DNA of 64,000 bases from contig NZ_BOOU01000032.1 of NCBI RefSeq assembly GCF_016863395.1, positions 1 to 64,000 of the forward strand, read 5' to 3'. The notes beneath the pieces were generated by a model, which made no database searches, was not told where the DNA came from, and saw nothing but the letters and a program-made list of their open reading frames with translations. The translations under genes and the position numbers were made by a program. Shown piece after piece: positions 1 through 8,488 of this stretch (position 1 is the first letter of the stretch; each line of letters opens with the position of its first letter). The stretch comes from Sphaerisporangium rufum. GTDB taxonomy: Bacteria > Actinomycetota > Actinomycetes > Streptosporangiales > Streptosporangiaceae.

Positions 1-234
1 ATAGCCGATGTCCAGGATGGTCTCGCGGATCAGGCCGGGGATGTCGACGTAGGTCTCCGTCGTCACCTCGCCGGCGACGTGGACCTGCCCCGTCGTGATC
101 ATCGTCTCCACGGCCACCCGGCTGGCCGGGTCGCCCTTCAGCATGGCGTCCAGAATGGCGTCGCTGACCTGGTCGGCGATCTTGTCCGGGTGACCCTCGG
201 TGACCGACTCGGAGGTGAACAGGCGGCGGGACAT
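1..234 (-). CDS. metK: S-adenosylmethionine synthetase, N-terminal part (cut by window edge)
   Basis: The 78 visible codons give the N-terminus of methionine adenosyltransferase, which makes S-adenosylmethionine from ATP and methionine in the cytosol. The opening [18 protein letters not shown] and the following [11 protein letters not shown] are family hallmarks; the histidine in EGHPDK lies in the ATP-binding site. The ATG at 232-234 (minus strand) follows a GAGGAG ribosome-binding site at normal spacing. The rest of the gene lies left of the window. The gene is read away from the SARP regulator and has an unusually long 5' region that contains a terminator-like hairpin, suggesting control in the leader. 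The identification is secure. Confidence 0.97.
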   Translation of the reverse strand, partial: MSRRLFTSESVTEGHPDKIADQVSDAILDAMLKGDPASRVAVETMITTGQVHVAGEVTTETYVDIPGLIRETILDIGY

Positions 235-910
235 CTCTCACTCCTCGTTCTCGGGGGGGCGGGACCGGCGTCCCGCGTCGTGGGAGCTTCGGGTGGGAAG
301 CGATCGTCTCCGGCCGCGCTCAAGGATCGGTCGGAGATGCCATGGGAACCACCGGAAACGGCCGGGCCCGCGTCCGGAAAAGCAAGGGCCATCGTGCGAG
401 TGACGCTCACACGACGGCCCTTGCCCGCGTGGGGACTTGCTGCGAAAGGGGGTCAGCGACCAGGGACACCACCTCGTCATACGCTCGAAATCCGGGCAAT
501 CTCGATGCTTCGATGCTAGGTGTCCGGCGAATCCCCTTCCCACCCCAGGGCACCCCCTAGCCTTTTTCAGCGGATAATCACCGTGTTATCGCTTCTGGCG
601 GGGGTTCGCGGCCTCTCCTGTTCCGGCGCCAGGACCGCTGCGAAGCCGCGGTCGCCGCATTACCCGACTTCCCCGATATTCCGGAAGTACGCCGCGAAAG
701 GCGCAGCAGATGGTGAAATCGGCGGCGAATGCACGACCGTCCGGCCGGGCGGCGAGCGGTACCATGTCCAGGCACGCGCGGGGAGAACACGGCGGCCCGT
801 TCCGCCGTCCGTCCGGCGTGGCGGCCGCTCCCGGGTGACGGGCGCGGCGAGGTACGGCCGGCGCGCGGGCACCGCCCGTGGCCCAGGTTCTTCCGGCGAG
901 GAGTAGGCGG
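235..910. other. Long divergent intergenic region between metK and the SARP gene
   Basis: These 676 bases hold no convincing gene; open frames crossing it lack family features. On the minus strand it contains the metK leader, with a possible -10 TAGCAT at 513-518 and a 19-bp hairpin ending in TTTT at 378-424. A weak leader frame (GTG GTG TCC... ending TGA within the hairpin arm) can be read but is not methionine-rich and lacks a good ribosome-binding site. The middle, around 560-600, is locally AT-richer and may hold promoters. A short inverted repeat ACTTCC-N10-GGAAGT lies near 668-689. No SAM-I or SAM-IV riboswitch was recognised by eye. Confidence 0.6.
378..424 (-). terminator. Intrinsic terminator-like hairpin in the metK leader
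   Basis: On the minus strand 382-424 folds into a 19-bp stem with a 5-nt loop; two positions are G-U pairs in this orientation and A-C mismatches in the other. It is followed directly by TTTT (378-381). No minus-strand gene lies upstream for it to terminate, and metK starts about 145 nt downstream, so transcription attenuation of metK is the simplest reading. Confidence 0.65.
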
Positions 911-3900
911 GTGGAGTTCCGGGTCCTCGGACCGCTTGAGGTGATCGCCGGAGGCGAGCGGCTGGACGCCGGAGGCACCCGGCAGCGGGTGATCCTGGCC
1001 TGCCTGCTGCTGGAGGCGGGCCGGGCGGTGTCCGTCGACCGGCTCGCCGAGGCGATCTACGGCGACGAGCCGCCGCCCACCTCGCGCGCCCAGGTACAGA
1101 TCTGCATCTCCGCGCTGCGCCGGCTGCTCGCCGCGCACGGGCAGGCCGGACTGATCTCCACCCGGGCGCACGGATACGTCATCCACGCCGGTGACGAGAC
1201 GCTGGACGCGCGCCGGTTCGAGACGCTGGCCGGCCGCGCCCGCCGGGCCAGGGACGCCGGTGACCCGGCCGAGGCGGTCCGCCTCTACCGCCGGGCGCTC
1301 GCGCTGTGGCGCGGCCCGGAGGCGCTGGCCGGCATCGAGAGCCGGCCGGTTCAGGCGGCGGCCGCCCGGCTCACCGAGGAGCGCGTCACCACCAACGAGG
1401 ACTGCCTGCAGATCGAGCTGGACCTCGGCCGGCACCAGGAGCTGGTCGGCGAGCTGACCACGCTGGTCGGCGCGCACCCGCTGCGCGAGCGCCTGCGCGG
1501 CCAGCTGATGATCGCCCTGTACCGGTCGGGGCGGCGGGCCGAGGCGCTGCAGGTGTACCGGCAGGCCAGAGAGGCCATGGTGGAGGAGCTGGGCATCGAG
1601 CCCAACGAGCGGCTGCAGCGCCTGGAGCACGCGATTCTGGTCGCCGACCCCGCGCTCGACCTGGCCGGCCCGGCCAAAGCCGCGTCCGGCGGGCCGGCCG
1701 GCCGGCCGCCGTCCGAGACGGGCGCCGGTCCGGCCGCGACGGCGGCACCGGCGGCGTCCCTCACCGTCTCTCCGGCGTACCCGGCCTCCCCGGCGGCGCC
1801 TCCGCCGGTGCCCTCGCTGCTGCCGAGCGCCGTCGCCGACTTCACCGGCCGCACCAAGCAGCTCGACGCGATCCACCGGGAGCTGGCGATCGCCGCCGAG
1901 GATCCCGCCCGGTTCGCCGTCCCGGTCATCGTGCTCACCGGGCGCGGCGGCATCGGCAAGACCACCGTCGCCGTGCACGCCGCGCACCTGATGGCCGATC
2001 GCTTCCCCGGCGGCCGGCTGTTCGCCGACCTGCACGGCGGCGCGGCCCGGCAGGTCAGCCCGATGCAGGTGCTGGAGCGCTTCCTGCGCGCGCTCGGCCT
2101 GCCCGGCAGCGCGATGCCCGACGGGCTGGAGGAACGCGCCGAGACCTACCGGGCGATGCTGGCCGAGCGCGGCACGCTGGTGGTGCTGGACGACGCCGCC
2201 GCCGAGAGCCAGGTGCTGCCGCTGCTGCCCGGCACCCGCAGCTCGGCGGTCATCGTGACCAGCCGCAGCCGGCTCGCCGGCCTGGCCGGCGCGGTGCCCG
2301 TCGACCTGGACGGCTTCGACGCGGACCAGTCGGTCGAGCTGCTGGCCCGCATCGCAGGCCGGGACCGGGTCCGGGCCGAACCGGAGGCCACCCGGACGCT
2401 GGCCGAACTGTGCGGGCGGCTGCCGCTGGCGCTGCGCATCGCCGGCGCCCGGCTGGCGGCCCGCCCGCACTGGTGGGTGGAGCAGCTGGTGAGCCGGCTG
2501 CAGGACGAGACCCGCCGGCTGGACGAGCTGAACCACGGCGAGATGGGCATCCGGGCGAGCATCGCGGTGACCTATCGGAGCGTCGGCGAGCGGGCCCGGC
2601 TGCTGCTGCGCCGGCTCGCGGTGCTCGAGGCCGGCCAGCTGCCGGTCTGGATCGGGGCCGCGCTGCTGGACGCGCCGTTCACCGAGGCCGCCGATCTGTT
2701 CGACGAGCTGGCCGACGCGCAGCTGCTCGAGATCACCGCCGGTCAGGGGGTGCACGGCGGATACCGGTTCCACGACCTGGTGCGGGTCTTCGCCCGGGAG
2801 CGGCTCGCCGCCGAGGAGACCCCGGCGGCCCGCCGGGACGCCCTGGAGCGGGCGCTCGGCTGCCTGCTGTTCCTCGCCGAGGCGGCACACCGCCGCGAGT
2901 ACGGCGCGGAATACGTGCAGATCCACGGTGGCGCGCGCCGCCACCCGCTGCCCGAGACGCTGGCCGCCCGCATCGTGGCCGAGCCGCTGGCCTGGTTCGA
3001 GCGCGAGCGCCCGCTGCTGGTCTCCGGCATCCGCCAGGCGGCGCAGGCCGGGTTCACCGAGTTGTGCTGGGACCTGGCCGTCAGCGCGGTCACGCTGTTC
3101 GAGGCACGCGCCTATCTGGACGACTGGCGGGAGACCCACGAGACGGCGCTGGCCGCCGCCCGCCAGGCCGGTGACGCGCGCGGGCAGGCCGCGATGCTGT
3201 ACTCCCGCGGATCGCTGCGCATCACCGAGAAGCGGTTCCCCGAGGCGCGCCGCGACTTCGAGGAGTCCTTACGCCTGTTCGAGCCGGCCGGGGACGGCGA
3301 GGGGACCGCGCTGGCGCTGCGCGGCCTGGGGTTCCTGGACCGGATGAGCGGCCGGTACGCCCAGGCCGCCGCGCACTACGAGCGGGCGCTGGCGGCCTCC
3401 ACCGCCTCCGGGGACCGGATCGCCGGCGCGTACGTCCTGCACAACCTGGCCCAGTTACGGCTGGACACCGGTGACCCGGCCGGCGCCGGCGACCTGCTGT
3501 CCCGGGCACTCACCCTCAGCCGCGAGGGCGGTAGCCGCCGGGTCGAGGCCCAGGTGCTGCACCGGATGGGCGACACGCTGCTGGCCACCGGCGAGCCGGA
3601 CCGGGCGGCCGGCGTGCTGAGGTCGGCCCTCGCCATCGTCCGGGACATCGGTGATCCGGTGGGCGAGGCGTACATCCTCAACGGGCTCGGGCTGGCCCTG
3701 CTGCGGCTCGGAGACGTCGCGGGCGCCGAGGAGTCGTTGCGGGCCGGGATGGGGCTGACCGCGGTGACCGGTGACCGGCTGGCCCAGGCGCGCTGCCTGC
3801 TCGGCCTGGGCGAGCTGGCCCTGGCCCGGGACGACCCCGAGCGTGCGGCCGCCGACTTCGAGCAGGCCCTGCGACTGTTCCGGTCCATCCACACGCCCGC

Positions 3901-4021
3901 CTACGAGGAGCGGGCCCGCGATCTGCTGGCCGGCGTCCGCGACCGGCCGCGCGGCCCCGGCTCCGCGGGCCGGCCGCGGCCTCCGACCGGCGGGATCTCC
4001 GGCGGGCGGCCCGCCCGTTAG
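911..4021 (+). CDS. AfsR/SARP-family transcriptional activator with NB-ARC and TPR domains
   Basis: A 1036-residue regulator of the large AfsR type. Residues 1-90 form an OmpR-like winged helix, about 100-245 the BTAD domain, 250-300 a Pro/Ala linker. The NB-ARC ATPase has its P-loop GRGGIGKTT near residues 344-352, and TPR-like helices run from about 715 to 1000. Such proteins bind direct repeats near the -35 of antibiotic biosynthesis or pathway-regulator genes. The GTG at 911 is chosen because GAGGAG stands upstream; a GTG at 878 lacks one. A phosphopantetheinyl transferase gene follows on the same strand, consistent with a role in secondary metabolism, but no biosynthetic cluster is visible. 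The target is unknown. Confidence 0.93.
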   Translation: MEFRVLGPLEVIAGGERLDAGGTRQRVILACLLLEAGRAVSVDRLAEAIYGDEPPPTSRAQVQICISALRRLLAAHGQAGLISTRAHGYVIHAGDETLDARRFETLAGRARRARDAGDPAEAVRLYRRALALWRGPEALAGIESRPVQAAAARLTEERVTTNEDCLQIELDLGRHQELVGELTTLVGAHPLRERLRGQLMIALYRSGRRAEALQVYRQAREAMVEELGIEPNERLQRLEHAILVADPALDLAGPAKAASGGPAGRPPSETGAGPAATAAPAASLTVSPAYPASPAAPPPVPSLLPSAVADFTGRTKQLDAIHRELAIAAEDPARFAVPVIVLTGRGGIGKTTVAVHAAHLMADRFPGGRLFADLHGGAARQVSPMQVLERFLRALGLPGSAMPDGLEERAETYRAMLAERGTLVVLDDAAAESQVLPLLPGTRSSAVIVTSRSRLAGLAGAVPVDLDGFDADQSVELLARIAGRDRVRAEPEATRTLAELCGRLPLALRIAGARLAARPHWWVEQLVSRLQDETRRLDELNHGEMGIRASIAVTYRSVGERARLLLRRLAVLEAGQLPVWIGAALLDAPFTEAADLFDELADAQLLEITAGQGVHGGYRFHDLVRVFARERLAAEETPAARRDALERALGCLLFLAEAAHRREYGAEYVQIHGGARRHPLPETLAARIVAEPLAWFERERPLLVSGIRQAAQAGFTELCWDLAVSAVTLFEARAYLDDWRETHETALAAARQAGDARGQAAMLYSRGSLRITEKRFPEARRDFEESLRLFEPAGDGEGTALALRGLGFLDRMSGRYAQAAAHYERALAASTASGDRIAGAYVLHNLAQLRLDTGDPAGAGDLLSRALTLSREGGSRRVEAQVLHRMGDTLLATGEPDRAAGVLRSALAIVRDIGDPVGEAYILNGLGLALLRLGDVAGAEESLRAGMGLTAVTGDRLAQARCLLGLGELALARDDPERAAADFEQALRLFRSIHTPAYEERARDLLAGVRDRPRGPGSAGRPRPPTGGISGGRPAR

Positions 4022-4348
4022 AATCACGCCGTACTCCCGGCGTCGGGCGGGCGGAAGGAATCCGGCTCCCCTGCCCGCCCCCCTTACTCGGCGCGTTGTC
4101 GCCCTTGCCGGGCGGGAACCGGTCCCGAGAAGGGACGGTGAACGATTACCCGGCGGTGTGGCCCGTCGATACGCTGCTCGGGTGACCGCTACCCGATTCA
4201 GCGATGAGACGTCCCCGGCGACCGGCATCTCGACCGCCGCCGCCGCGTGGCCGAGGACGGGCGCAGGCCACTCGTCCCGGTCCGGGGCCGGAGCGTGCGC
4301 ACCGGGCCATGGCCGGTCCGCACGGCCGCCACGCCGGCGTGAACCGGC
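4022..4348. other. Intergenic region before the phosphopantetheinyl transferase
   Basis: These 327 bases separate two same-strand genes. A GTG frame at 4182-4352 overlaps the next ATG as ATGA, but its composition (Arg, Gly, Ala, Ser) looks non-coding. An inverted repeat GTCCC-gagaa-GGGAC lies at 4122-4136. No ribosome-binding site or promoter is convincing. Confidence 0.5.
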
Positions 4349-5062
4349 ATGATCGGTTCGATCCTGCCCGACTTCGTGGTCGGCGTCGACCTGCTCACCG
4401 ATCCGCCGGACCCGGTGCTCTTCCCCGAGGAGGAGCGGGCGATCAGCCGGGCGGACGAGCGGCGGCGCCGGGAGTTCAGCACCGCCCGGGTGTGCGCGCA
4501 CGACGCGCTGCGCAGGCTCGGCATGCGGCCGGGTCCGGTGGTGCCCGGGGTGCGCGGCGAACCGCAGTGGCCGCCGGGCGTGGTGGGCAGCATCACCCAC
4601 TGCGCGGGCTACCGCGGCGCGGTCCTCGGCACCTCGGCCAAGGTGACCACGATCGGCATCGACGCCGAGCCGGACGAGCCGCTGGTGCCCGGGGTGCTGG
4701 AGGCGGTGTCGCTGCCCGAGGAGCGGGACAGCCTGCACCGGCTGGCCGCCCGGCATCCGCGTACCGCCTGGGACCGCGTGCTGTTCAGCGCCAAGGAGTC
4801 GGTGTACAAGGCGTGGTTCCCGCTGGCCCGGCGGTGGATCGACTTCGAGGACATCATGGTCAACATCGACCCGCGGCACGGTGAGTTCTCCGCCTGGCTC
4901 CGGGTGACCGGGCCCCGGGTGCACGGCCGGCGGATCACCGCCTTCTCCGGCCGGTGGACGGCCGAGGCCGGCCTCATCCTCACCGCGATCGTCGTCCCCG
5001 CCCCCGGCCGGGCCGCCCAGCCGCGCGTGCCCGCCGCCCCCCGGCCCTTCGCCGTCCGCTGA
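4349..5062 (+). CDS. 4'-phosphopantetheinyl transferase (EntD/Sfp/PptT type)
   Basis: This 237-residue enzyme moves the phosphopantetheine arm of coenzyme A onto a serine of carrier proteins (PKS, NRPS, fatty-acid ACP). The signature motifs are visible: GIDAEP near residues 102-107 (magnesium-binding acids) and FSAKESVYKAW near 146-156 (catalytic Glu and Lys). The PQWPPGVVGSITHC segment is the usual substrate-loop region of EntD/PptT enzymes. Length is normal. Its position after an AfsR-like regulator suggests it primes secondary-metabolite synthases encoded elsewhere. No strong ribosome-binding site precedes the ATG, so the start is less certain than the identity. Confidence 0.92.
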   Translation: MIGSILPDFVVGVDLLTDPPDPVLFPEEERAISRADERRRREFSTARVCAHDALRRLGMRPGPVVPGVRGEPQWPPGVVGSITHCAGYRGAVLGTSAKVTTIGIDAEPDEPLVPGVLEAVSLPEERDSLHRLAARHPRTAWDRVLFSAKESVYKAWFPLARRWIDFEDIMVNIDPRHGEFSAWLRVTGPRVHGRRITAFSGRWTAEAGLILTAIVVPAPGRAAQPRVPAAPRPFAVR

Positions 5063-5089
5063 ACGGCCGGCGCCGGGCCTATGCCCGGG

Positions 5090-5122
5090 TCGAATGTCTG
5101 TGCGAATGTTCCGGCATATACT
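5090..5122 (+). promoter_or_regulatory. Probable LexA (SOS) box and -10 element of a leaderless alkB-like gene
   Basis: The sequence 5090-5105, TCGAATGTCTGTGCGA, matches the actinobacterial LexA consensus TCGAAC-N4-GTTCGA at 10 of 12 defined positions. It covers the expected -35 area. A -10 hexamer TATACT lies at 5117-5122, exactly 7 nt before the ATG at 5130, so transcription would begin at or next to the start codon. Confidence 0.6.
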
Positions 5123-5129
5123 GACCGGT

Positions 5130-5756
5130 ATGAGCGCGTTCCAGGGGTCGTTGCTGGATCTGGGTGAGCGGTCCGGGCCCGGGCCGCTGGCCGGCACGGT
5201 ACGGCGCACCCCGCTCGGCCGGGGCGCCTGGGTGGACGTCCGCCCTGGGTGGATCTCCGGGGCGGACGCGCTGTTCGAGCGGCTGGCCCGGGTGGTGCCC
5301 TGGCACGCCGAGCAGCGGCGCATGTACGACCGCACGGTGGCCGTCCCCCGCCTGCTGAAGTTCTACGACGAGGGGGAGGCGTTGCCCGACCCGCTGCTCG
5401 GCGAGGCGGGCCGGGCGCTGAACGCCCACTACGCTCCCGAGCTCGGCGAGCCGTTCCGGACCGTCGGCCTGTGCTTCTATCGCGACGGGCGCGACAGCGT
5501 CGCCTGGCACGGCGACCGCATCGGCCGGGGCTCGACCGAGGACACGATGGTGGCGATCGTCTCGGTCGGCGCACCGCGCGCCCTGCTGCTGCGCCCGCGC
5601 GGCGGCGGGCCGACGATCCGCCACGAGCTCGGGCACGGAGATCTGCTGGTGATGGGCGGCAGCTGCCAGCGCACCTGGGAGCACGCGGTGCCCAAGACGG
5701 CCCGGGCGGCCGGCCCGCGCATCAGCATCCAGTTCCGCCCCCGCGGCGTGCGCTGA
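5130..5756 (+). CDS. AlkB-like Fe(II)/2-oxoglutarate dioxygenase (alkylated-DNA repair)
   Basis: A 208-residue member of the AlkB superfamily, which removes alkyl groups from DNA or RNA bases by oxidative demethylation using Fe(II), oxygen and 2-oxoglutarate. The iron ligands are visible as W-H-G-D (His127, Asp129) and the distal His near 185 in TWEHAVPK; the 2-oxoglutarate arginines lie in RISIQFRPR near the C-terminus. The opening MSAFQGSLLDLG and the ATG at 5130 fit the family; an in-frame ATG at 5094 would put the LexA-like box inside the coding region. A -10 element 7 nt upstream predicts a leaderless mRNA, and the LexA-like box predicts SOS induction. Confidence 0.9.
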   Translation: MSAFQGSLLDLGERSGPGPLAGTVRRTPLGRGAWVDVRPGWISGADALFERLARVVPWHAEQRRMYDRTVAVPRLLKFYDEGEALPDPLLGEAGRALNAHYAPELGEPFRTVGLCFYRDGRDSVAWHGDRIGRGSTEDTMVAIVSVGAPRALLLRPRGGGPTIRHELGHGDLLVMGGSCQRTWEHAVPKTARAAGPRISIQFRPRGVR

Positions 5757-5862
5757 CCGCCCCGGGGGCGGTCACTCCAGGTTCCCGGGGCTCCGGGGGC
5801 CGTCCGATCCGGTGCCCCCCCCCCCGGCGGGGGCGTCCGGTGGCGGCCCGCCCGCCGGCGGT

Positions 5863-5868
5863 TACCGT
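5863..5868 (+). promoter_or_regulatory. -10 element of a leaderless PfkB gene
   Basis: TACCGT ends 6 nt before the GTG start at 5875, leaving no space for a ribosome-binding site. The fit to TANNNT and the spacing match leaderless promoters of actinobacteria. Confidence 0.5.
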
Positions 5869-5874
5869 GGGGCG

Positions 5875-6819
5875 GTGACGATCGGGGCGCTGTTCGCGGG
5901 GCTGTGCACGTTCGACCTGGTCCAGTCGGTGGCGCGGATGCCCGGGGCGAACGAGAAGGTCACCGCGCTGCGCCAGGCGGTCGCGGCGGGCGGCCCGGCG
6001 GCCAACGCGGCGGTTACTTTCGCCCGGCTGGGCGGGTCGGCCACGCTGGTCAGCGCGGTGGGCGCGCATCCGCTCGCGGCCGGGATCCGGGCGGACCTGG
6101 CCGCCGAGGGGGTGCGGCTGGCCGACGTGACACCGGATGACCCGGAGCCGCCCGCCATCTCGACGATCATGGTGACCCGGGGCAGCGGCGACCGGGCGGT
6201 GGTGTCGGTCAACGCCGCGCATCGCCGGGTGCGTCCGCCCGCGGAGCTGCCCGCGCTGGTGGCGGCGAGCCGGGTGGTCCACCTGGACGGCCACCACCCC
6301 GGGCTCGCGCTGGCCGCCGCCCGGCACGCCCGGGACGCGGCCCGGCCGGTGGTGCTGGACGGCGGCAGCTGGAAGCCCGGCACGGCCGAGTTGCTGCCGC
6401 TGGTGGACGTCGCGGTGGTGTCGGCCGACTTCCGCCCGCCGGGCGCGCCGGCGGACGTGCTCGCCTTCCTGCACGCGGCCGGGGTGCGCTTCGCGGCGGT
6501 GACCGCCGGCCCGGCCCCGATCCGGTGGCGGGGCGAGCGCGGCACCGGCCAGGTGCCGGTGCCGGCCGTACCGGTGGTGGACACCCTCGGCGCCGGGGAC
6601 GTCCTGCACGGAGCACTGACGTTCGCGCTGGCCCGGGCCCTGACCGGAGACCACGGGCCCGGCTGCGCACCGGAGGGCGGACCCGGCGGCGAAGTCGGCG
6701 GCGGGCTCGATGACGCCCGCTTCGCGGCGGCGCTGGAGTTCGCCGTCCCGGTGGCCGGCGCCGCGTGCGCCTCCTTCGGGACCCGCGCCTGGACGTGGCC
6801 CGCCGGGAAGGTCAGCTGA
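5875..6819 (+). CDS. PfkB/ribokinase-family sugar or nucleoside kinase
   Basis: This 314-residue protein has the PfkB fold: an N-terminal substrate region with NAAVTFARLGGSATLVSAVG and the C-terminal signature DTLGAGD at residues 236-242, whose final Asp is the catalytic base. Family members phosphorylate ribose, fructose, adenosine, 2-keto-3-deoxygluconate and similar compounds; the exact substrate cannot be read from sequence. The GTG at 5875 is preferred because the upstream in-frame extension is low-complexity Pro/Gly and a TACCGT box lies 6 nt before it. The stop overlaps the convergent amidohydrolase gene by 8 bases. Confidence 0.88.
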   Translation: MTIGALFAGLCTFDLVQSVARMPGANEKVTALRQAVAAGGPAANAAVTFARLGGSATLVSAVGAHPLAAGIRADLAAEGVRLADVTPDDPEPPAISTIMVTRGSGDRAVVSVNAAHRRVRPPAELPALVAASRVVHLDGHHPGLALAAARHARDAARPVVLDGGSWKPGTAELLPLVDVAVVSADFRPPGAPADVLAFLHAAGVRFAAVTAGPAPIRWRGERGTGQVPVPAVPVVDTLGAGDVLHGALTFALARALTGDHGPGCAPEGGPGGEVGGGLDDARFAAALEFAVPVAGAACASFGTRAWTWPAGKVS

Positions 6820-8452
6820 CGGCCAGCCCCGCGGCGTCGTGCACGACGGCGCCGCCGACCACGGTGGCCAGCACGTCGATGCCACCGATGCGCTCCGCCG
6901 GGACGGATAGCAGGTCGTCGGCCAGCACGGTGAGGTCGGCGAGCTTCCCGCGCGCCAGCGTGCCCTTGTCCCGCTCCTCCCCCGCCGCGTACGCCGATCC
7001 GGCCGTGTAGGCGTACAGCGCCTGCCCGGCGGTGAGGGCCTCGGCAGGGTTGAACGGGACGCCGGCCGAGGTGACCCGGTTGACCAGGTCGTGGATGCCC
7101 AGCAGCGGGGCGCCCTCGACGACCGGGCAGTCGGAGCTGCCCGGCAGCACGATGCCGGCGTCCAGGAAGGAACGCTGACGGTAGCAGCCGAGCGCCCGCT
7201 CCGGGCCCAGGGCGTCCAGCATGCCGTCGCCGAGCTCGCTGACGAACCGCCCCTGCGGCACCGGGATGACGCCCAGGCGGGCGATCCGGGCCACCTGCGC
7301 GTCCCCGGTGACCGCGCAGTGCTCGATCCGGTGGCGGGCGCCGGGACGTGGACGGCGCGCCTGGGCCTCCTCGTAGGCGTCCAGCACGACGTCGATCGCC
7401 CGGTCGCCGATGGCGTGCGCGGCGATCCGCCAGCCGGAGGCGTGCGCGCGCAGCACGAACTCCCGCAGCTCGGCCCGGTCCTGCTGCAGCAGCCCTCGGT
7501 TGCCGGGCTCGGCGGCGTAGTCGCAGCACATCGCGGCGGTGCGGCCGATCAGCGATCCGTCGGTGAACAGCTTGACCGGGCCGACGCGCAGCCGGTCGTC
7601 ACCGAGTCCGGTGCCCACGCCGAGGTCGAGGCCGAACCGGCCGGGATCCAGCTCGTGCAGGTTCGGCGAGCCGGGCATCACGGTGACCCGCTGGGGCAGC
7701 ACGCCGCGGCGCACCGCCTCCTGGAAGGCGGCGATGTCCCAGGACGCGTTGCCGGCCAGCCCGTGCCCGACCCCCGGTTCGGTCAGGCTGGTGAGCCCGT
7801 CGGCGGCGACGGCCCGGCCGGCCAGTGCCAGGCCCTCGACGAAGTCCTCGAACGGGACCGGGCGCAGTACCCGGTGGGCCAGCCCCTGGGCCTGCTCGGT
7901 GAGCAGCCCGTCGGGCACGCCGTCGGTGTCCCGGCCGATGGTGCCGCCGGGGATATCGGCCGGCAGGTCCTGCGGGCGGGCGAAGCCCATCCGGGCCAAC
8001 GCCGCGGTGCTGGCCACGCCCATGTGGCCCGAAGTGTGCTGCAGCCACACCGGCCGGCCGCCGGCCGCCCGGTCCAGCCCGGTCCGGGACGGGTGCCGGC
8101 CGCCGAGCCGGTTCTGGTCGTAGCCGCCACCGCGCACCCAGGCGTCCGGCGGCAACTCGGCGGCCCGGGCGGCCACCGCCGCGTACAGCTCCTCCAGGGT
8201 GGCGACGGTGCCGTGCCGCAGGTCCAGTTCGCGCAGCCGCTGGCCGCGCATGGACAGGTGGTGGTGGGCGTCGTTGAGCCCGGGCACCGCGCAGGCCCCG
8301 CCGAGATCGACGACGGCGCCGGCGCCGAGGCCGTCGAGTTCCTCGTCCAGCCCGGCGATCCGCCCGGCGAACACACCGAGGCGGGTGGCGGCCGGCCGGT
8401 CGGGGTCCAGGGTGGTGAACCGGCCGTTCACGAACAGGACGTCCAGCCGCAT
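6812..8452 (-). CDS. YtcJ/NfdA-type metal-dependent amidohydrolase
   Basis: A 546-residue amidohydrolase of the YtcJ family, relatives of N-substituted formamide deformylase. The metal-binding motif LNDAHHHLS lies at about 59-67; the RIEHC and SDCPV motifs further on supply later metal or active-site residues. These enzymes hydrolyse amide or formamide bonds of varied small molecules. The ATG at 8452 follows GAGGAG with 8-nt spacing; a GTG 9 bases upstream overlaps that site and is rejected. It is the last gene of the ureAB-ureC-transporter-amidohydrolase operon, 36 nt after the transporter, so it may release or pre-process the nitrogen compound handled by the operon. The substrate is unknown. 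Confidence 0.88.
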   Translation of the reverse strand: MRLDVLFVNGRFTTLDPDRPAATRLGVFAGRIAGLDEELDGLGAGAVVDLGGACAVPGLNDAHHHLSMRGQRLRELDLRHGTVATLEELYAAVAARAAELPPDAWVRGGGYDQNRLGGRHPSRTGLDRAAGGRPVWLQHTSGHMGVASTAALARMGFARPQDLPADIPGGTIGRDTDGVPDGLLTEQAQGLAHRVLRPVPFEDFVEGLALAGRAVAADGLTSLTEPGVGHGLAGNASWDIAAFQEAVRRGVLPQRVTVMPGSPNLHELDPGRFGLDLGVGTGLGDDRLRVGPVKLFTDGSLIGRTAAMCCDYAAEPGNRGLLQQDRAELREFVLRAHASGWRIAAHAIGDRAIDVVLDAYEEAQARRPRPGARHRIEHCAVTGDAQVARIARLGVIPVPQGRFVSELGDGMLDALGPERALGCYRQRSFLDAGIVLPGSSDCPVVEGAPLLGIHDLVNRVTSAGVPFNPAEALTAGQALYAYTAGSAYAAGEERDKGTLARGKLADLTVLADDLLSVPAERIGGIDVLATVVGGAVVHDAAGLAVS

Positions 8453-8488
8453 GGCGGCCACTCCTCTCCCTCGGGTGCCCGGCGTTGG

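Noticed and set aside
425-520. SAM-I or SAM-IV riboswitch upstream of metK
   Set aside because: Core sequence motifs of these classes were not recognised by eye; only the terminator hairpin is supported.
578-3139. An 853-codon open frame antisense to the SARP gene
   Set aside because: GC-rich third positions of the real gene keep the opposite strand open; the antisense frame has no family motif and low-complexity Arg/Gly/Pro/Gln composition.
4182-4352. GTG frame of 56 codons overlapping the PPTase start as ATGA
   Set aside because: The overlap is attractive, but there is no ribosome-binding site and the product is Arg/Ser/Gly/Ala-rich with no conserved look.
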